In this document: positions 37,301 to 44,861 of the stretch, piece after piece
Layout of the letters: each line of letters opens with the position of its first letter
Numbering within the stretch: the stretch's first letter is position 1
Origin: an uncultured bacterium
Lineage (GTDB): Bacteria > Cyanobacteriota > Vampirovibrionia > Gastranaerophilales > Gastranaerophilaceae
DNA length: 59,479 nt
NCBI GenBank assembly: GCA_905216055.1
Contig: CAJMSH010000009.1
Span: forward strand, 1-59,479
Direction of reading: 5' to 3'
Translations under genes and position numbers: made by a program
Notes under the pieces: model-generated
What the model saw: the letters and a program-made list of their open reading frames with translations, nothing else
Told to the model about the DNA's origin: nothing
Databases searched by the model: none

Positions 37301-37837
37301 GTGATCTTGAAGTTCTATATAATAATCGTCTCCGAATAAATCTTTATAGCGTTTTGCAACTGCTTTGGCTTCTTCATAATCACCTTTTAGCAAGTTTTGT
37401 AAAACTTCTCCGCCTAAGCATGCCGAACAGCAAATTATTCCTTCATGGCGTTCTTTTAATAACTCAAAGTTAATACGCGGTTTCATGTAAAATCCTTTGC
37501 AAGCTGCATCTGATGCAAGCTTTACAAGGTTCATGTAGCCTTCGTTGTTTTTTGCTAAAAGGATTAAGTGATATCTCGGGTTGTTATTCGGATCTCTTTC
37601 TGTAATATCTCCGTTATGGACGTAAAATTCACAACCTATAATTGGCTTTATTCCTGCTTCTTTTGCTTCCAAATATAAGTCAAGTGCACCGTACATGACA
37701 CCGTGATCAGTAATTGCAACGGCAGGCATGTTGTTTTCTTTTGCAAATTTGCAAAGTTCTTTTAGCTTTATAGCCCCGTCCAGTAATGAAAATTCACTGT
37801 GAAGATGTAGTGGTACAAATTGTGTATTCTTATCCAT
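34358..37837 (-). CDS. dnaE: DNA polymerase III alpha subunit
   Basis: The 1159-residue replicative polymerase, almost the same length as E. coli DnaE. Domains in order: PHP (FVPLHLHSEFSLLDG at the start, VAITDHG near 40), the palm with catalytic aspartates in MPDIDTDFC (about 410) and KMDFLGLRNL (about 545), fingers, a helix-hairpin-helix region, and an OB fold near 985-1070 (VTICGLVTTMRQIP). It synthesises the chromosome with the beta clamp. There is no ribosome binding site; TGC-TAAAAT (extended -10) ends seven bases before ATG 37837, so a leaderless mRNA is likely. The WYL genes upstream are separate. Confidence 0.97.
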   Translation of the reverse strand: MDKNTQFVPLHLHSEFSLLDGAIKLKELCKFAKENNMPAVAITDHGVMYGALDLYLEAKEAGIKPIIGCEFYVHNGDITERDPNNNPRYHLILLAKNNEGYMNLVKLASDAACKGFYMKPRINFELLKERHEGIICCSACLGGEVLQNLLKGDYEEAKAVAKRYKDLFGDDYYIELQDHGLEEQKRTNPDLIKIAKELGIKMIITNDSHYLRKEDADWHDTLLCMQTQSMKDEENRFHFPNNEFYVKTVSEMRDAFKWMDSETFDECIKNTVDIAEQCHVTIKWEAPLPDFPVPPNHTTDSYLEELVMQGLKKKYKEEQITPELKERVKYELGIIEKMGFSAYFLITWDFIHFAKTHDIPVGPGRGSAAGSVVAYALDITDLDPIRHHLLFERFLNPERFSMPDIDTDFCIEKRGEVIDYVVKKYGADKVCQIITFNTLAARNAFKSVARVFGMEYAKSNKTASLIEDTIEGSMIEGSELKNLYDTDPEIKRVIDTAKNVEGIKCGIGMHAAGVIISYKPLDQIVPVQPSKDGIIITQYHREILEKMKLLKMDFLGLRNLTMIHKTVKLVKKCQGIDVDINHIPLDDKPTYDMLVRGETVGVFQLESSGMTNLVKKLKPDVFEDLGALVALFRPGPLGSGMVDDFVERKHGRQAITYAHPRLEPILKDTYGTMVYQEQIMQIFQVMADYSLGQADQVRRMMGHKDPVAMAAQKDKLIEGSAKYGMKAEDATKLFEQIQNFAAYCFNRAHSSAYAFVAYQTAYLKCHYPVEYLSALLSSVAGDQDKTQSYIEEALKYGIKVLPPDINKSYLEYAPDGHNIRFGLASIKQVGEGVIEEIIKEREENGEYKSIYDYIKRLDTKCSNKKTLEGLIKAGAFASIEKSRKQLMDNIEYITATASKESKAKESGQGSLFDMLGDTAEIADAKFQLSGSDEEYDARTLQNFEKEFLGFYVTSHPLSTIRDKLPFLMTHKISEIPELPNDKIVTICGLVTTMRQIPTKKDPTKFIRFLTIEDLSGKIEAIAFNRKIAEYGDILQSEQRVIISGKVNRRSDDEPPSIVIESVKTVDNSNIFTITLLDDFKFEEIVLLKNILCQHSGSDPVMFKLKDFDTDVKILSASIFWVESSNELVNQLKKQFGERLETNISSMDTNEKPEEEPTAA

Positions 37838-37853
37838 AATTAAAATTTTAGCA
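37838..37853 (-). promoter_or_regulatory. Extended -10 promoter of dnaE, leaderless type
   Basis: On the minus strand TGC precedes TAAAAT (37850-37845), seven bases before ATG 37837. The -35 is poor, which fits an extended -10 promoter. Confidence 0.45.
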
Positions 37854-37926
37854 TGTCTGAATTTAAGAAGGAATTGAATGTTAAATAATGTAATTTATAA
37901 ATTCAATAAATAGAAAATTTAATAAA

Positions 37927-38853
37927 TTATTCGTAATTTGCAAGTGTTTTATTTATATTTTCAATCATTTCTTCTTTTAAAAATTTTGGAGATATAATTT
38001 CGCATTGTCTTCCATATCTCATAAGTCTGTTTATTAGAGAATGCAAATCTTCGTTTTTATTTACTATTATGTGGCTTCCGTCAGATTCAATTTTGTCTAA
38101 TCTTTCCCAGTCACGAATTTTATAGTTTCTTGCCAGTCTGTTTTTTATTCTGTAAACAACTGTTGTTGGAATTGATTGAGATGAAGATGATGACGGTAAT
38201 TGTTTTATTGATATTATATTTTCAATCGGAATTTCATATACTCTGCTTCCGTTTTGTCCGATTGCTTTCAGACAAATTTTTCTTTTTTGATAAATTTGTT
38301 CAATAGGTGAGCACACCAGATTTATTTCTTCACCTTTGTCATCGGTGTAAATAATTTCTAATTTTAATTTATCCTGGCAATATTTTTCGCATTTCTTTAC
38401 TTGTTCTACCATTTCAGAATGGTAAAATGAGAGATTTAAGTTCTTTGTATTATTTTCAATTTGTTCAAGACTTTGTGCAGATTCATCATAGCGCATTTCA
38501 ATACTGTTTATAAAACTTTCAAAATTCGTTTTATTTTTCCCATCAGGAAGAATTGAACCTGCTTCTTTTAATAAATTGACACTTTTTATATCTTCAAGGC
38601 TAAATTTAATTTTATAAATAGAGCTAAACATGTGATATTTGCCCTTAATCTTTTTTACCTTAAGCCCAAATATTTTCATGGCATTCAGATATTTGTTAAG
38701 GGTAACATGTGTGTTTGATGTCCCATCATAATTTCCGTCTGATAACAAATCAATAACTTTTTTAAATTCAACATCCCCTTCATATAGCATTTTTATAAAG
38801 GTGAATAATTTTATGCAGGAATCATTGTATTTCTCGGTTAATTTTTTAGTCAC
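37927..38853 (-). CDS. WYL domain transcriptional regulator (second of a pair)
   Basis: A 308-residue protein with an N-terminal winged-helix part (about 1-80) and a WYL region around residues 155-245 (KLEIIYTDDKGEEINLVCSPIEQIYQKR), followed by a WCX-like C-terminal part. WYL domains sense ligands, often nucleic acid, and control stress or defence genes. Its start overlaps the end of the upstream WYL gene by eight bases. Tandem WYL genes recall the PafB/PafC pair, which works as a heterodimer in DNA damage control. Whether this pair does the same is inference. Confidence 0.8.
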   Translation of the reverse strand: MTKKLTEKYNDSCIKLFTFIKMLYEGDVEFKKVIDLLSDGNYDGTSNTHVTLNKYLNAMKIFGLKVKKIKGKYHMFSSIYKIKFSLEDIKSVNLLKEAGSILPDGKNKTNFESFINSIEMRYDESAQSLEQIENNTKNLNLSFYHSEMVEQVKKCEKYCQDKLKLEIIYTDDKGEEINLVCSPIEQIYQKRKICLKAIGQNGSRVYEIPIENIISIKQLPSSSSSQSIPTTVVYRIKNRLARNYKIRDWERLDKIESDGSHIIVNKNEDLHSLINRLMRYGRQCEIISPKFLKEEMIENINKTLANYE

Positions 38854-39790
38854 AATAATACCCCGCTTTCATATCTTTCAAAAGATTTATAAAATCTTTT
38901 TTGAAATTTTCAGGTTCTAATATTGTACACAATGGTCCGTATTCTAAAAGTCTTTGTTTTGCTAAAAAGTCATTAGATGTATCCATTTCAATAACTGTTT
39001 TGTTGTTATCAGTGTTTATAATTTTTTCATTAGCATCTAATTTAACTTTTTTTGAGTCACATTTCAGTTCATATATTATTTTTAAATTTTTTATATCATT
39101 TGGAATATTGTGGTGTAATTTGATTTCGTTAATTTTAATAATTCTGCTAACAAGAAAACTCCCGTATTGCAAGTATTCAAAACCTGTGCCATACAAATAA
39201 ATTTTACCATTGGAAGTTGCTATTTTGTCAGCAATTAATTCTACATTTTTTTTACCTGAATTTGGAGAATTATATAAAATAACAATTTGTTCTTTTTTGT
39301 CGCAACATTCAACCAAATCTTCCAAAAGCTTGATATCCACATCATTTAGCATCGAAATCTTTTTGATTTCGGCTACAAATTCCTGATTTTTAATATATGT
39401 ACCTATTTTTTCAAAGAAATGTGCCATTGAAATAATTTCTTTGATATCCATACTTTTAACAATACTTTTGTAAACCTTGATTATGCTTTGGATTTGTTCT
39501 TGGCTTAGCTTTAGTTCAAAAGGATGTTTGGTTATAACATATCTTGAAATTTTATCTTCCCCTCTAAACCTTTTGACTTCGCAACCTAAGCGTTTTAAAG
39601 AATTTATGTAAACTCTTAGTGTATCTATTGATATTTTTTCTCTTAAATATGGGTGGTTAAAAAGATACTGACTAATTTCTTCATAGGATTTTGGTCCTTC
39701 AGCAAGTAGCGAAAAAATAAGAAGAGCTTTAAAACCTGTGAATGACATTAGGTTGTATGTAACTTTTTGATTTTTTATAAACTCTTTCAT
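38846..39790 (-). CDS. WYL domain transcriptional regulator (first of a pair)
   Basis: A 314-residue protein. The N-terminal winged helix-turn-helix spans about 15-85 (SYEEISQYLFNHPYL, then IDTLRVYINSLKRLGCEVKR). The WYL part is near 170-240 (QIVILYNSPNSGKKNVELIA, ending in IIKINEIKL), and a C-terminal domain ends LLEYGPLCTILEPENF. A GGGGA site precedes ATG 39790. A 9-bp-armed palindrome lies 58-86 bases upstream and is a candidate operator. It forms a two-gene unit with the following WYL gene. Confidence 0.82.
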   Translation of the reverse strand: MKEFIKNQKVTYNLMSFTGFKALLIFSLLAEGPKSYEEISQYLFNHPYLREKISIDTLRVYINSLKRLGCEVKRFRGEDKISRYVITKHPFELKLSQEQIQSIIKVYKSIVKSMDIKEIISMAHFFEKIGTYIKNQEFVAEIKKISMLNDVDIKLLEDLVECCDKKEQIVILYNSPNSGKKNVELIADKIATSNGKIYLYGTGFEYLQYGSFLVSRIIKINEIKLHHNIPNDIKNLKIIYELKCDSKKVKLDANEKIINTDNNKTVIEMDTSNDFLAKQRLLEYGPLCTILEPENFKKDFINLLKDMKAGYYCD

Positions 39791-40012
39791 TGTATTTTCC
39801 CCATAATTAATAGTTTACTATAAAAATAATAATTGTTTAAGGGCATGTAATTAGCGTATAATGTTATCGCTAATTATTAAATGTCAATTAAAAAAAATTT
39901 TATTTTTACTTAATTTCATTAAGTTTTCTTCATTAAGATTTAAGAACTTGAATTTTTGCTTGATAAATATAGGGGCATGGTCAATTGTAAATTTTATTTT
40001 ATTTTTCTTTAC
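39791..40012. other. Long AT-rich non-coding stretch with one palindrome
   Basis: This stretch, upstream of the WYL genes, holds no convincing gene. The only structure seen is the palindrome at 39848-39876. A 60-codon ORF (39861-40043, plus) was considered and rejected. Confidence 0.6.
39848..39876. promoter_or_regulatory. Palindromic candidate operator upstream of the WYL genes
   Basis: TAATTAGCG (39848-39856) and CGCTAATTA (39868-39876) are perfect 9-base inverted arms 11 bases apart, giving centres about two helical turns apart. A TATAAT lies between the arms on the plus strand. It is the most GC-marked spot of the intergenic region. It could be an autoregulatory site for the WYL pair. 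Confidence 0.4.
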
Positions 40013-40041
40013 TTGTCAAACTTTTAACTTAGATTTACATT
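40013..40041 (+). promoter_or_regulatory. Promoter of a non-coding RNA
   Basis: TTGTCA (40013-40018), a 17-nt spacer and TACATT (40036-40041). The expected start is near 40048, at the point where base composition turns purine-rich. Confidence 0.55.
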
Positions 40042-40047
40042 AAAAAA

Positions 40048-40332
40048 TGTGGAGGGGCAAGGAACTGAATAAAAGAAATTCAGAACGGCTGCCGGATAGT
40101 TAAAAAATCGGAAATGAAAAAGAGAGGTGATGGCAAAGTCCGATAGTTGTGAAAAGGGTTTAAAAGAGGAAACAAAAAGATACTTTTGGAAGTGCAGAGA
40201 ACGATTAGGGATATTATTTTTTTATTTAAATTTTGTATTATTAAAAGTTTTACAGGAGTTAAAAAAAATTTTTTAGGGGATTAGGAGATAGTTGTAAATG
40301 AAAAAAGCTTGCTAAAGTGCAAGCTTTTTTAT
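40048..40332 (+). ncRNA. Candidate structured non-coding RNA upstream of anmK
   Basis: A promoter and a strong terminator frame about 285 nt with no ORF. The first 165 nt are purine-rich and unlike the AT-rich surroundings. Pairings seen: CTGAAT (40065-40070) with ATTCAG (40078-40083), enclosed by GGCA (40056-40059) with TGCC (40090-40093); ATCGGA (40107-40112) with TCCGAT (40139-40144). GATAGTT occurs three times (40096, 40142, 40287), the last two as GATAGTTGT. I tested it by eye against RNase P RNA, tmRNA, 6S, SRP and common riboswitches and saw no match. It could instead be a long leader of anmK, but the terminator argues against that. Confidence 0.5.
40301..40332 (+). terminator. Terminator of the candidate non-coding RNA
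   Basis: AAAAAAGCTTGC pairs with GCAAGCTTTTTT around a short loop, ending 12 bases before the anmK start codon. Confidence 0.8.
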
Positions 40333-40337
40333 ATTAT
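40309..40337 (+). promoter_or_regulatory. Promoter of anmK, embedded in the terminator
   Basis: TTGCTA (40309-40314), a 17-nt spacer and TATTAT (40332-40337), then seven bases to ATG 40345. The -35 lies inside the terminator stem and loop. Confidence 0.45.
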
Positions 40338-40344
40338 ATAGTAT

Positions 40345-41475
40345 ATGGTTGATGAGTTGCAGACAAAACTTGTAATAGGATTAATGTCAGGTACATCTTG
40401 TGACAGTATTGATGCAGGTTTATGCGAAGTGCATCCTGATTTGTCTGTAAAATTAATTTCCGGTATAAATTATAAGTATCCGGAACATATTAGAGCAAAA
40501 ATTTTTCAACTTTTTTCCGGTAATGTTTCTGTTAAAGATGTTTGTCAGATGAATTTTGCAATCGGGCATTGTTTTGCTGAAGCTTGTAAAGTTTTGATTT
40601 CAGAGCATGGGAAACCTGATTTTATTGCAAGTCATGGGCAGACAATATTTCATTTTCCGATTGATGAAAAGTTAGATAAAATTTCTTTGAAAAGTACGTT
40701 ACAAATTGGCGAAAGTTCTGTTATTGCTCAAGAAACAGGTTGCTTAACTATTTCAAATTTTAGAGAAGCTGATATTGCCGCAGGTGGCGAGGGAGCTCCT
40801 TTGGTTTGCTTTGCTGATGAAAAATGGTTCAAGCCTTTAAAGAAAAATCTGCTTGTCCAAAATATCGGTGGTATTTCTAATGTTACTGTAATTTCTGAAG
40901 ATTTTCCAACATTTGGATTTGATACAGGACTTGGAAATATTATGATTGATTATTGCACTAACAAATATTTTAAAATGCCTTATGATAAAGATGGGAAAAT
41001 TGCAGATTCAGGTAAAGTGTCTCAAAGCTGGCTAGAATGTTTAATGCAGGATGAATATTATTTTAAAACTCCACCTAAAACGACGGGTAGAGAATATTTT
41101 TCAGCAGAATATATTGAAAATGCTCTTCGATTCGGGCCGAAAAATCCGGAAGATATTGTTGCGACAGCAACTGCTCTTACTGCCAAAACTATAACATCAG
41201 CTTATGAAAGATTTATTTATCCGGATATTGATGTCAAAGAAGTTATTATTGGTGGCGGTGGGGCATATAACCCTACATTAATGAAATATATCAGACACTA
41301 TCTTCCAAAACATATCGATTTGAAAACGCATGAAGCTTATGGAATTTCAAATAATTTTAAAGAAGTCATGGCTTTTGCTCTGCTAGGTTATTGTACTTAT
41401 TATGGTATCCCTAATAATTTGCCGTCTTGTACCGGAGCTTCTAAAAGAGTTATTTTAGGAAAACTAGCTAATTGA
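40345..41475 (+). CDS. anmK: Anhydro-N-acetylmuramic acid kinase
   Basis: A 376-residue ASKHA-fold kinase that opens and phosphorylates 1,6-anhydro-MurNAc to MurNAc-6-phosphate in peptidoglycan recycling. The phosphate loop is GLMSGTSCDSIDAGL (about 12-26). ASHGQTIFH, NIGGISNVTV, FDTGLGNIMIDY and IGGGGAYNPTLM are all family signatures. The length is normal (about 370). There is no ribosome binding site, and the upstream terminator leaves room only for a leaderless message. murQ, the usual next step, is not in the window. Confidence 0.95.
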   Translation: MVDELQTKLVIGLMSGTSCDSIDAGLCEVHPDLSVKLISGINYKYPEHIRAKIFQLFSGNVSVKDVCQMNFAIGHCFAEACKVLISEHGKPDFIASHGQTIFHFPIDEKLDKISLKSTLQIGESSVIAQETGCLTISNFREADIAAGGEGAPLVCFADEKWFKPLKKNLLVQNIGGISNVTVISEDFPTFGFDTGLGNIMIDYCTNKYFKMPYDKDGKIADSGKVSQSWLECLMQDEYYFKTPPKTTGREYFSAEYIENALRFGPKNPEDIVATATALTAKTITSAYERFIYPDIDVKEVIIGGGGAYNPTLMKYIRHYLPKHIDLKTHEAYGISNNFKEVMAFALLGYCTYYGIPNNLPSCTGASKRVILGKLAN

Positions 41476-41605
41476 TTTTTAATCTTATTTTGTTATTGTT
41501 TTATTAACTATTGTAAATCTTATTATTCTTTTTAGCAATTATAATTTTTCAGTAGTATTCTTTAAGGTGTACAATTTATCAAACAAAAGCAAAAAGGAGA
41601 TTAAT

Positions 41606-41854
41606 ATGATAAATAAAGTAGCATTTACAGGTAGAGAAACTATGTTAACAGATGGATTGAAAAAAGCAGCTCCAAAAGCTCAAGAATTTGTTTCTTCTTC
41701 TTCAATTTTACCGTCATTGCCTAAGGTAAAAATTGCTCAACCTATTGAACCTCAAGCTGTATATACAAGCCCATTTGCTCCAACCGGTAATTCAATTGCA
41801 AAAGAACTTGCTGATGAAGCTGCTGCAACAAAAAGAATTAATTTATATATCTAG
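41606..41854 (+). CDS. Small uncharacterised protein
   Basis: An 82-residue protein beginning MINKVAFTGRETMLTDGLKK, with Ala/Pro/Ser-rich, probably disordered sequence after it. ATG 41606 has AAAAGGAG about 6 bases upstream. A longer reading from GTG 41567 has no such site. No signal peptide or membrane segment is seen. Its last 12 bases overlap the 3' end of the convergent nnrD gene. I do not recognise it; it may be a lineage-specific protein. Confidence 0.6.
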   Translation: MINKVAFTGRETMLTDGLKKAAPKAQEFVSSSSILPSLPKVKIAQPIEPQAVYTSPFAPTGNSIAKELADEAAATKRINLYI

Positions 41855-42655
41855 TTTTTTTATTGCATAAGGAATGTACCTGATTGTGTCGGAGGCTAAA
41901 ACTCCGTAAGCAGTCAGGTCATTTTTTGCCAAATCTCCTGCTAATCCGTGAAGATAAACTCCTAAAACTGATGCGTCAAAAATATTCATGTGTTGTGCAA
42001 GCAAACCTGCAATCATTCCGGCAAGAACATCTCCGCTGCCTGCTTTCGCAAGAGCGCTGTTGCCTGTTTTGTTGTAATATATTGTTCCGTATTGAGATGC
42101 AACTATTGTTCTGTGTAGTTTTAATACAGTTACGCAATTATATTTTTTACATATTTCAAGTGCAGCTTCTTCAGGAGATTGCAAAACTTTGTCCAGTGTT
42201 GTATCTAAAAGTCGTGATGCTTCTTTAGGGTGTGGGGTTAGTACAACATTTTCCGGTAACTTAATTTTATTTTTGGAAAGTATATTAAGCCCGTCTGCAT
42301 CAATCACAGTTGGAAGATTTATGGATGACGATATTGTTTCTTTAAATATTTTGGTCGCTTCTTCAGATGCTGAAAGCCCGCATCCTATAAGTAAAACTGT
42401 TGATGTTTTAGTTAGTTCTAAAATTCTTTCAGTTGGCGCAAGAACAATTTCAGGTGCAAGTGTAGCTGCTGCTCTTAAAACATTTTCATGACTTGCAAGT
42501 TCAACATAACCTGCCCCTATTTTTAAAGCTGCAATTGATGATAGACAAGCTGCACCTGTCATATATTCTGATCCTGATACGTTTAAAATTTTCCCGAATG
42601 TTCCTTTATTTGAATTTTCATCTCTAAAAGGAAGTTTTGGTATATTATAATCCAT
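41843..42655 (-). CDS. nnrD: ADP-dependent NAD(P)H-hydrate dehydratase
   Basis: A 270-residue ribokinase-like enzyme that repairs hydrated NADH/NADPH. Signatures: NKGTFGKILNVSGSEYMTGAA near the N-terminus, VIDADGLNIL, LTPHPKEASRLL, and the catalytic KAGSGDVLAGMIAGLLAQ. It is the dehydratase domain alone; the epimerase domain found in fused YjeF/Nnr proteins is missing and not nearby. The start overlaps the trmL stop by 11 bases, so it is translationally coupled to trmL. Confidence 0.94.
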   Translation of the reverse strand: MDYNIPKLPFRDENSNKGTFGKILNVSGSEYMTGAACLSSIAALKIGAGYVELASHENVLRAAATLAPEIVLAPTERILELTKTSTVLLIGCGLSASEEATKIFKETISSSINLPTVIDADGLNILSKNKIKLPENVVLTPHPKEASRLLDTTLDKVLQSPEEAALEICKKYNCVTVLKLHRTIVASQYGTIYYNKTGNSALAKAGSGDVLAGMIAGLLAQHMNIFDASVLGVYLHGLAGDLAKNDLTAYGVLASDTIRYIPYAIKKLDI

Positions 42656-43094
42656 TTTGTCTTATAGCCTCATAAGCAACTATTGCAACGGAGTTTGACA
42701 AATTTAAACTTCTTTGACCTTCTTTCATCGGAATTGTTAGAGCATTTTTATCTTTTACATAAATGTCAGGCAAACCTCTTGTTTCAGGTCCAAAAACTAT
42801 AAAATCTCCGTCTTGGAATTTTATATCTGTGTATATTTTCTTTGCTTTAGTTGTCAGATAATAAAAATTAGCAGATTTGTTCGCTTCAAGCAATTCATCC
42901 ATTGTATCAATTTTATGTATATCTACACTATCCCAATAGTCTAATCCTGCTCTTTTTGTGTATTTGCTTGAAAGAGAAAATCCTAATTTCCCGACAAGGT
43001 AAAGACTTGCTCCAGTACAGGCACAAAGTCTTGCAATATTTCCTGTATTTTGTGGAATTTCAGGTTCATATAATACTATATTAAGTTTTGCCAT
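42645..43094 (-). CDS. trmL: tRNA (cytidine(34)-2'-O)-methyltransferase
   Basis: A 149-residue SPOUT methyltransferase that modifies the wobble base of tRNA-Leu. The knotted SAM-binding motifs are present: EPEIPQNTGNIARLCACTG at the N-terminus, FGPETRGLP, and IPMKEGQRSLNLSNSVAI at the C-terminus. ATG 43094 is chosen because AAGGA lies 11 bases upstream and the protein then begins MAKLNIVLYEPE, as in the family. A start at 43136 would add 14 atypical residues inside the preceding gene. It sits in a run with the phosphatidyltransferase and nnrD. Confidence 0.94.
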   Translation of the reverse strand: MAKLNIVLYEPEIPQNTGNIARLCACTGASLYLVGKLGFSLSSKYTKRAGLDYWDSVDIHKIDTMDELLEANKSANFYYLTTKAKKIYTDIKFQDGDFIVFGPETRGLPDIYVKDKNALTIPMKEGQRSLNLSNSVAIVAYEAIRQNGL

Positions 43095-43101
43095 TTTGTA
43101 A

Positions 43102-43719
43102 TTAATCCTTATTGAATAATTTTGGACTTTCAACAATTACAGGGATTGCTCTGACAACACAAAATATAATTGCAGCCCAAGCAAATATCATTGTTATAAT
43201 ATGAAGTGTTGGGGTTCCTGCCCAAAGTTCAAGTCCTGGTGTATTTACTGCTATTAAAAGTAAGAATGCAAGAACTTTTGCGACTGCATAACTTATTCTC
43301 ATAAATCTTGATGCGCAGATAAATTTTCCCCATTTTGTAGATTGCATAGATTTGTCTCCAAATGCAGTCATTCCTTGAGATAATGCCACACTTCTAATCC
43401 CATCTGTTGTGAATGCTCTTGCAACACAAACAAGAGGAAATAAAATATTAATCCAACCTAAAACAGCAAAAGCTGTCCAATATGAAACTTCAACAATTCT
43501 ATCACCCAAAATATCAAGAACAGAACCCCATTCTGAGGATTGATTAAGCTTTCTTGCCAAGTACCCATCAAGACCGTCCATAGAAAATGCAATTATTGTT
43601 AAAATAAATGCTATTAAATATGCCCAAGTTGTTTGCATATAAAGCATTGCAATTGCAATATATGCAACAAATACTCGTGATACTGATACAATATTTGCAA
43701 GATTATTTTTAATATTCAT
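43102..43719 (-). CDS. CDP-alcohol phosphatidyltransferase
   Basis: A 205-residue integral membrane enzyme of phospholipid synthesis. The CDP-OH-P signature is complete: DGLDGYLARKLNQSSEWGSV then LDILGDR (about 48-74), matching D-G-x2-A-R-x8-G-x3-D-x3-D. Several hydrophobic helices follow. The likely product is phosphatidylglycerol phosphate (PgsA-like) or another phospholipid; the acceptor cannot be told from sequence. GGAGAG precedes ATG 43719. It is first in a unit with trmL and nnrD, and the next gene starts eight bases after its stop. Confidence 0.88.
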   Translation of the reverse strand: MNIKNNLANIVSVSRVFVAYIAIAMLYMQTTWAYLIAFILTIIAFSMDGLDGYLARKLNQSSEWGSVLDILGDRIVEVSYWTAFAVLGWINILFPLVCVARAFTTDGIRSVALSQGMTAFGDKSMQSTKWGKFICASRFMRISYAVAKVLAFLLLIAVNTPGLELWAGTPTLHIITMIFAWAAIIFCVVRAIPVIVESPKLFNKD

Positions 43720-43760
43720 AAAAGATGTCTCTCCAACTAAATTGTTTTAATTCTTAATTT

Positions 43761-44759
43761 TTATTTTTTTGTTCTTGAAAGAGCAAAGTTTACTTGATCA
43801 AGTTCTTTTACTCTATCTCCAAGCATAATTTTTTCAGCTTCTTCTAAGATTTGAGTAACCATACAACCGTTATCGCCGTCTGAACGAGCTTTTTTACCTG
43901 TTGCACAGCAGCTTACAAAATGTTGACATTCTAGTTTTAAAGGTTCAATTTCCAGATAATCAAGTTTAATATTTTGAGAGCTGTCTTTAACAAAGTTATC
44001 GTAAATAACAAGTTTATGTTCAGGAACTGTATCATCTAAAATAGCAGTAGCTTTTGTTCCTCTAACTAAAAGTTGAACATGTTTTCTTGGAGTAATCCAA
44101 CTTTCTGAAATATGTCCAATCATTCCGTCTTCAAATTGAATACCAATATGAGTAATATCCATAATATCATTTTGTTCTGAAGAACAGCCAAGAGCTGAAA
44201 GAACATGTACAGGAGCTTTCCCTGTTACATAGCTGATTAAAGATACATCATGCGGAGCTAAATCCCACATTACACTTCTGTCATTTTTGAAGAAGTTAAC
44301 ATTCAATCTGTCACTTTGAGCATAAAGAATTTTACCTAAAGCACCTTCTTCAATAAGCATTTTCAAACGGTTAACAGCAGGATGGTAAAGTAATAAATGA
44401 CCAACCATTAAAACAAGACCTTTTTCATGAGCAAGTCTTGTTAAATCTCTAGCTTCAGCGGCAACTGTTGAAATAGGTTTTTCAACATAAACATTTTTGC
44501 CTGCTTCAAGCATTGCTTTAACCATTTTATAATGTGTATGACTTGGGGTAACAACGCATACACCTGTTATTGTACTGTTATTAATTATATCGTTAAAATC
44601 TTTTGTAACTTTTACTCCCGGATATTGCTCCGTAACTTTTTTCAAATTTTCTTCATCAATATCGCATACGGTATCTAATACATTTAAGTTGTAAAAATTG
44701 CGGACAATGTTTCTTCCCCATACACCGCAGCCTATTACTGCAACTTTTTGTTCTTTCAT
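43761..44759 (-). CDS. Gfo/Idh/MocA family oxidoreductase
   Basis: A 332-residue NAD(P)-dependent oxidoreductase. The Rossmann motif is VAVIGCGVWGRNIVRNF (about 6-22), and YVEKPIST near 93 carries the EKP motif with the catalytic lysine. WDLAPHDVSLISYV holds the second active-site region (H). Members often make modified sugars for surface glycans (UDP-sugar 3-dehydrogenases). The neighbouring glycosyltransferase supports a glycan role, but this is inference. A ribosome binding site AGGGA precedes ATG 44759. Confidence 0.9.
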   Translation of the reverse strand: MKEQKVAVIGCGVWGRNIVRNFYNLNVLDTVCDIDEENLKKVTEQYPGVKVTKDFNDIINNSTITGVCVVTPSHTHYKMVKAMLEAGKNVYVEKPISTVAAEARDLTRLAHEKGLVLMVGHLLLYHPAVNRLKMLIEEGALGKILYAQSDRLNVNFFKNDRSVMWDLAPHDVSLISYVTGKAPVHVLSALGCSSEQNDIMDITHIGIQFEDGMIGHISESWITPRKHVQLLVRGTKATAILDDTVPEHKLVIYDNFVKDSSQNIKLDYLEIEPLKLECQHFVSCCATGKKARSDGDNGCMVTQILEEAEKIMLGDRVKELDQVNFALSRTKK

Positions 44760-44861
44760 TTTTAAATTCCCTAATTTCTCTTAATGTTTATTAATTATTT
44801 GTGCAAAAGTCTTGCACGCTCTTTTTATATCATACTACTCAAAGATAATTTTGCAAATTTT

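Noticed and set aside
39861..40043. 60-codon ORF upstream of the candidate RNA
   Set aside because: Its ATG overlaps a TATAAT, it has no ribosome binding site, and its composition (Phe/Leu/Ile/Lys from AT-rich DNA) looks random. It runs through the candidate RNA promoter.
40048..40210. RNase P RNA
   Set aside because: GGCAAAGTCCG at 40132 recalls the conserved GGAAAGTCC, but the matching ACAGAAA region and the required length and helices are not found.
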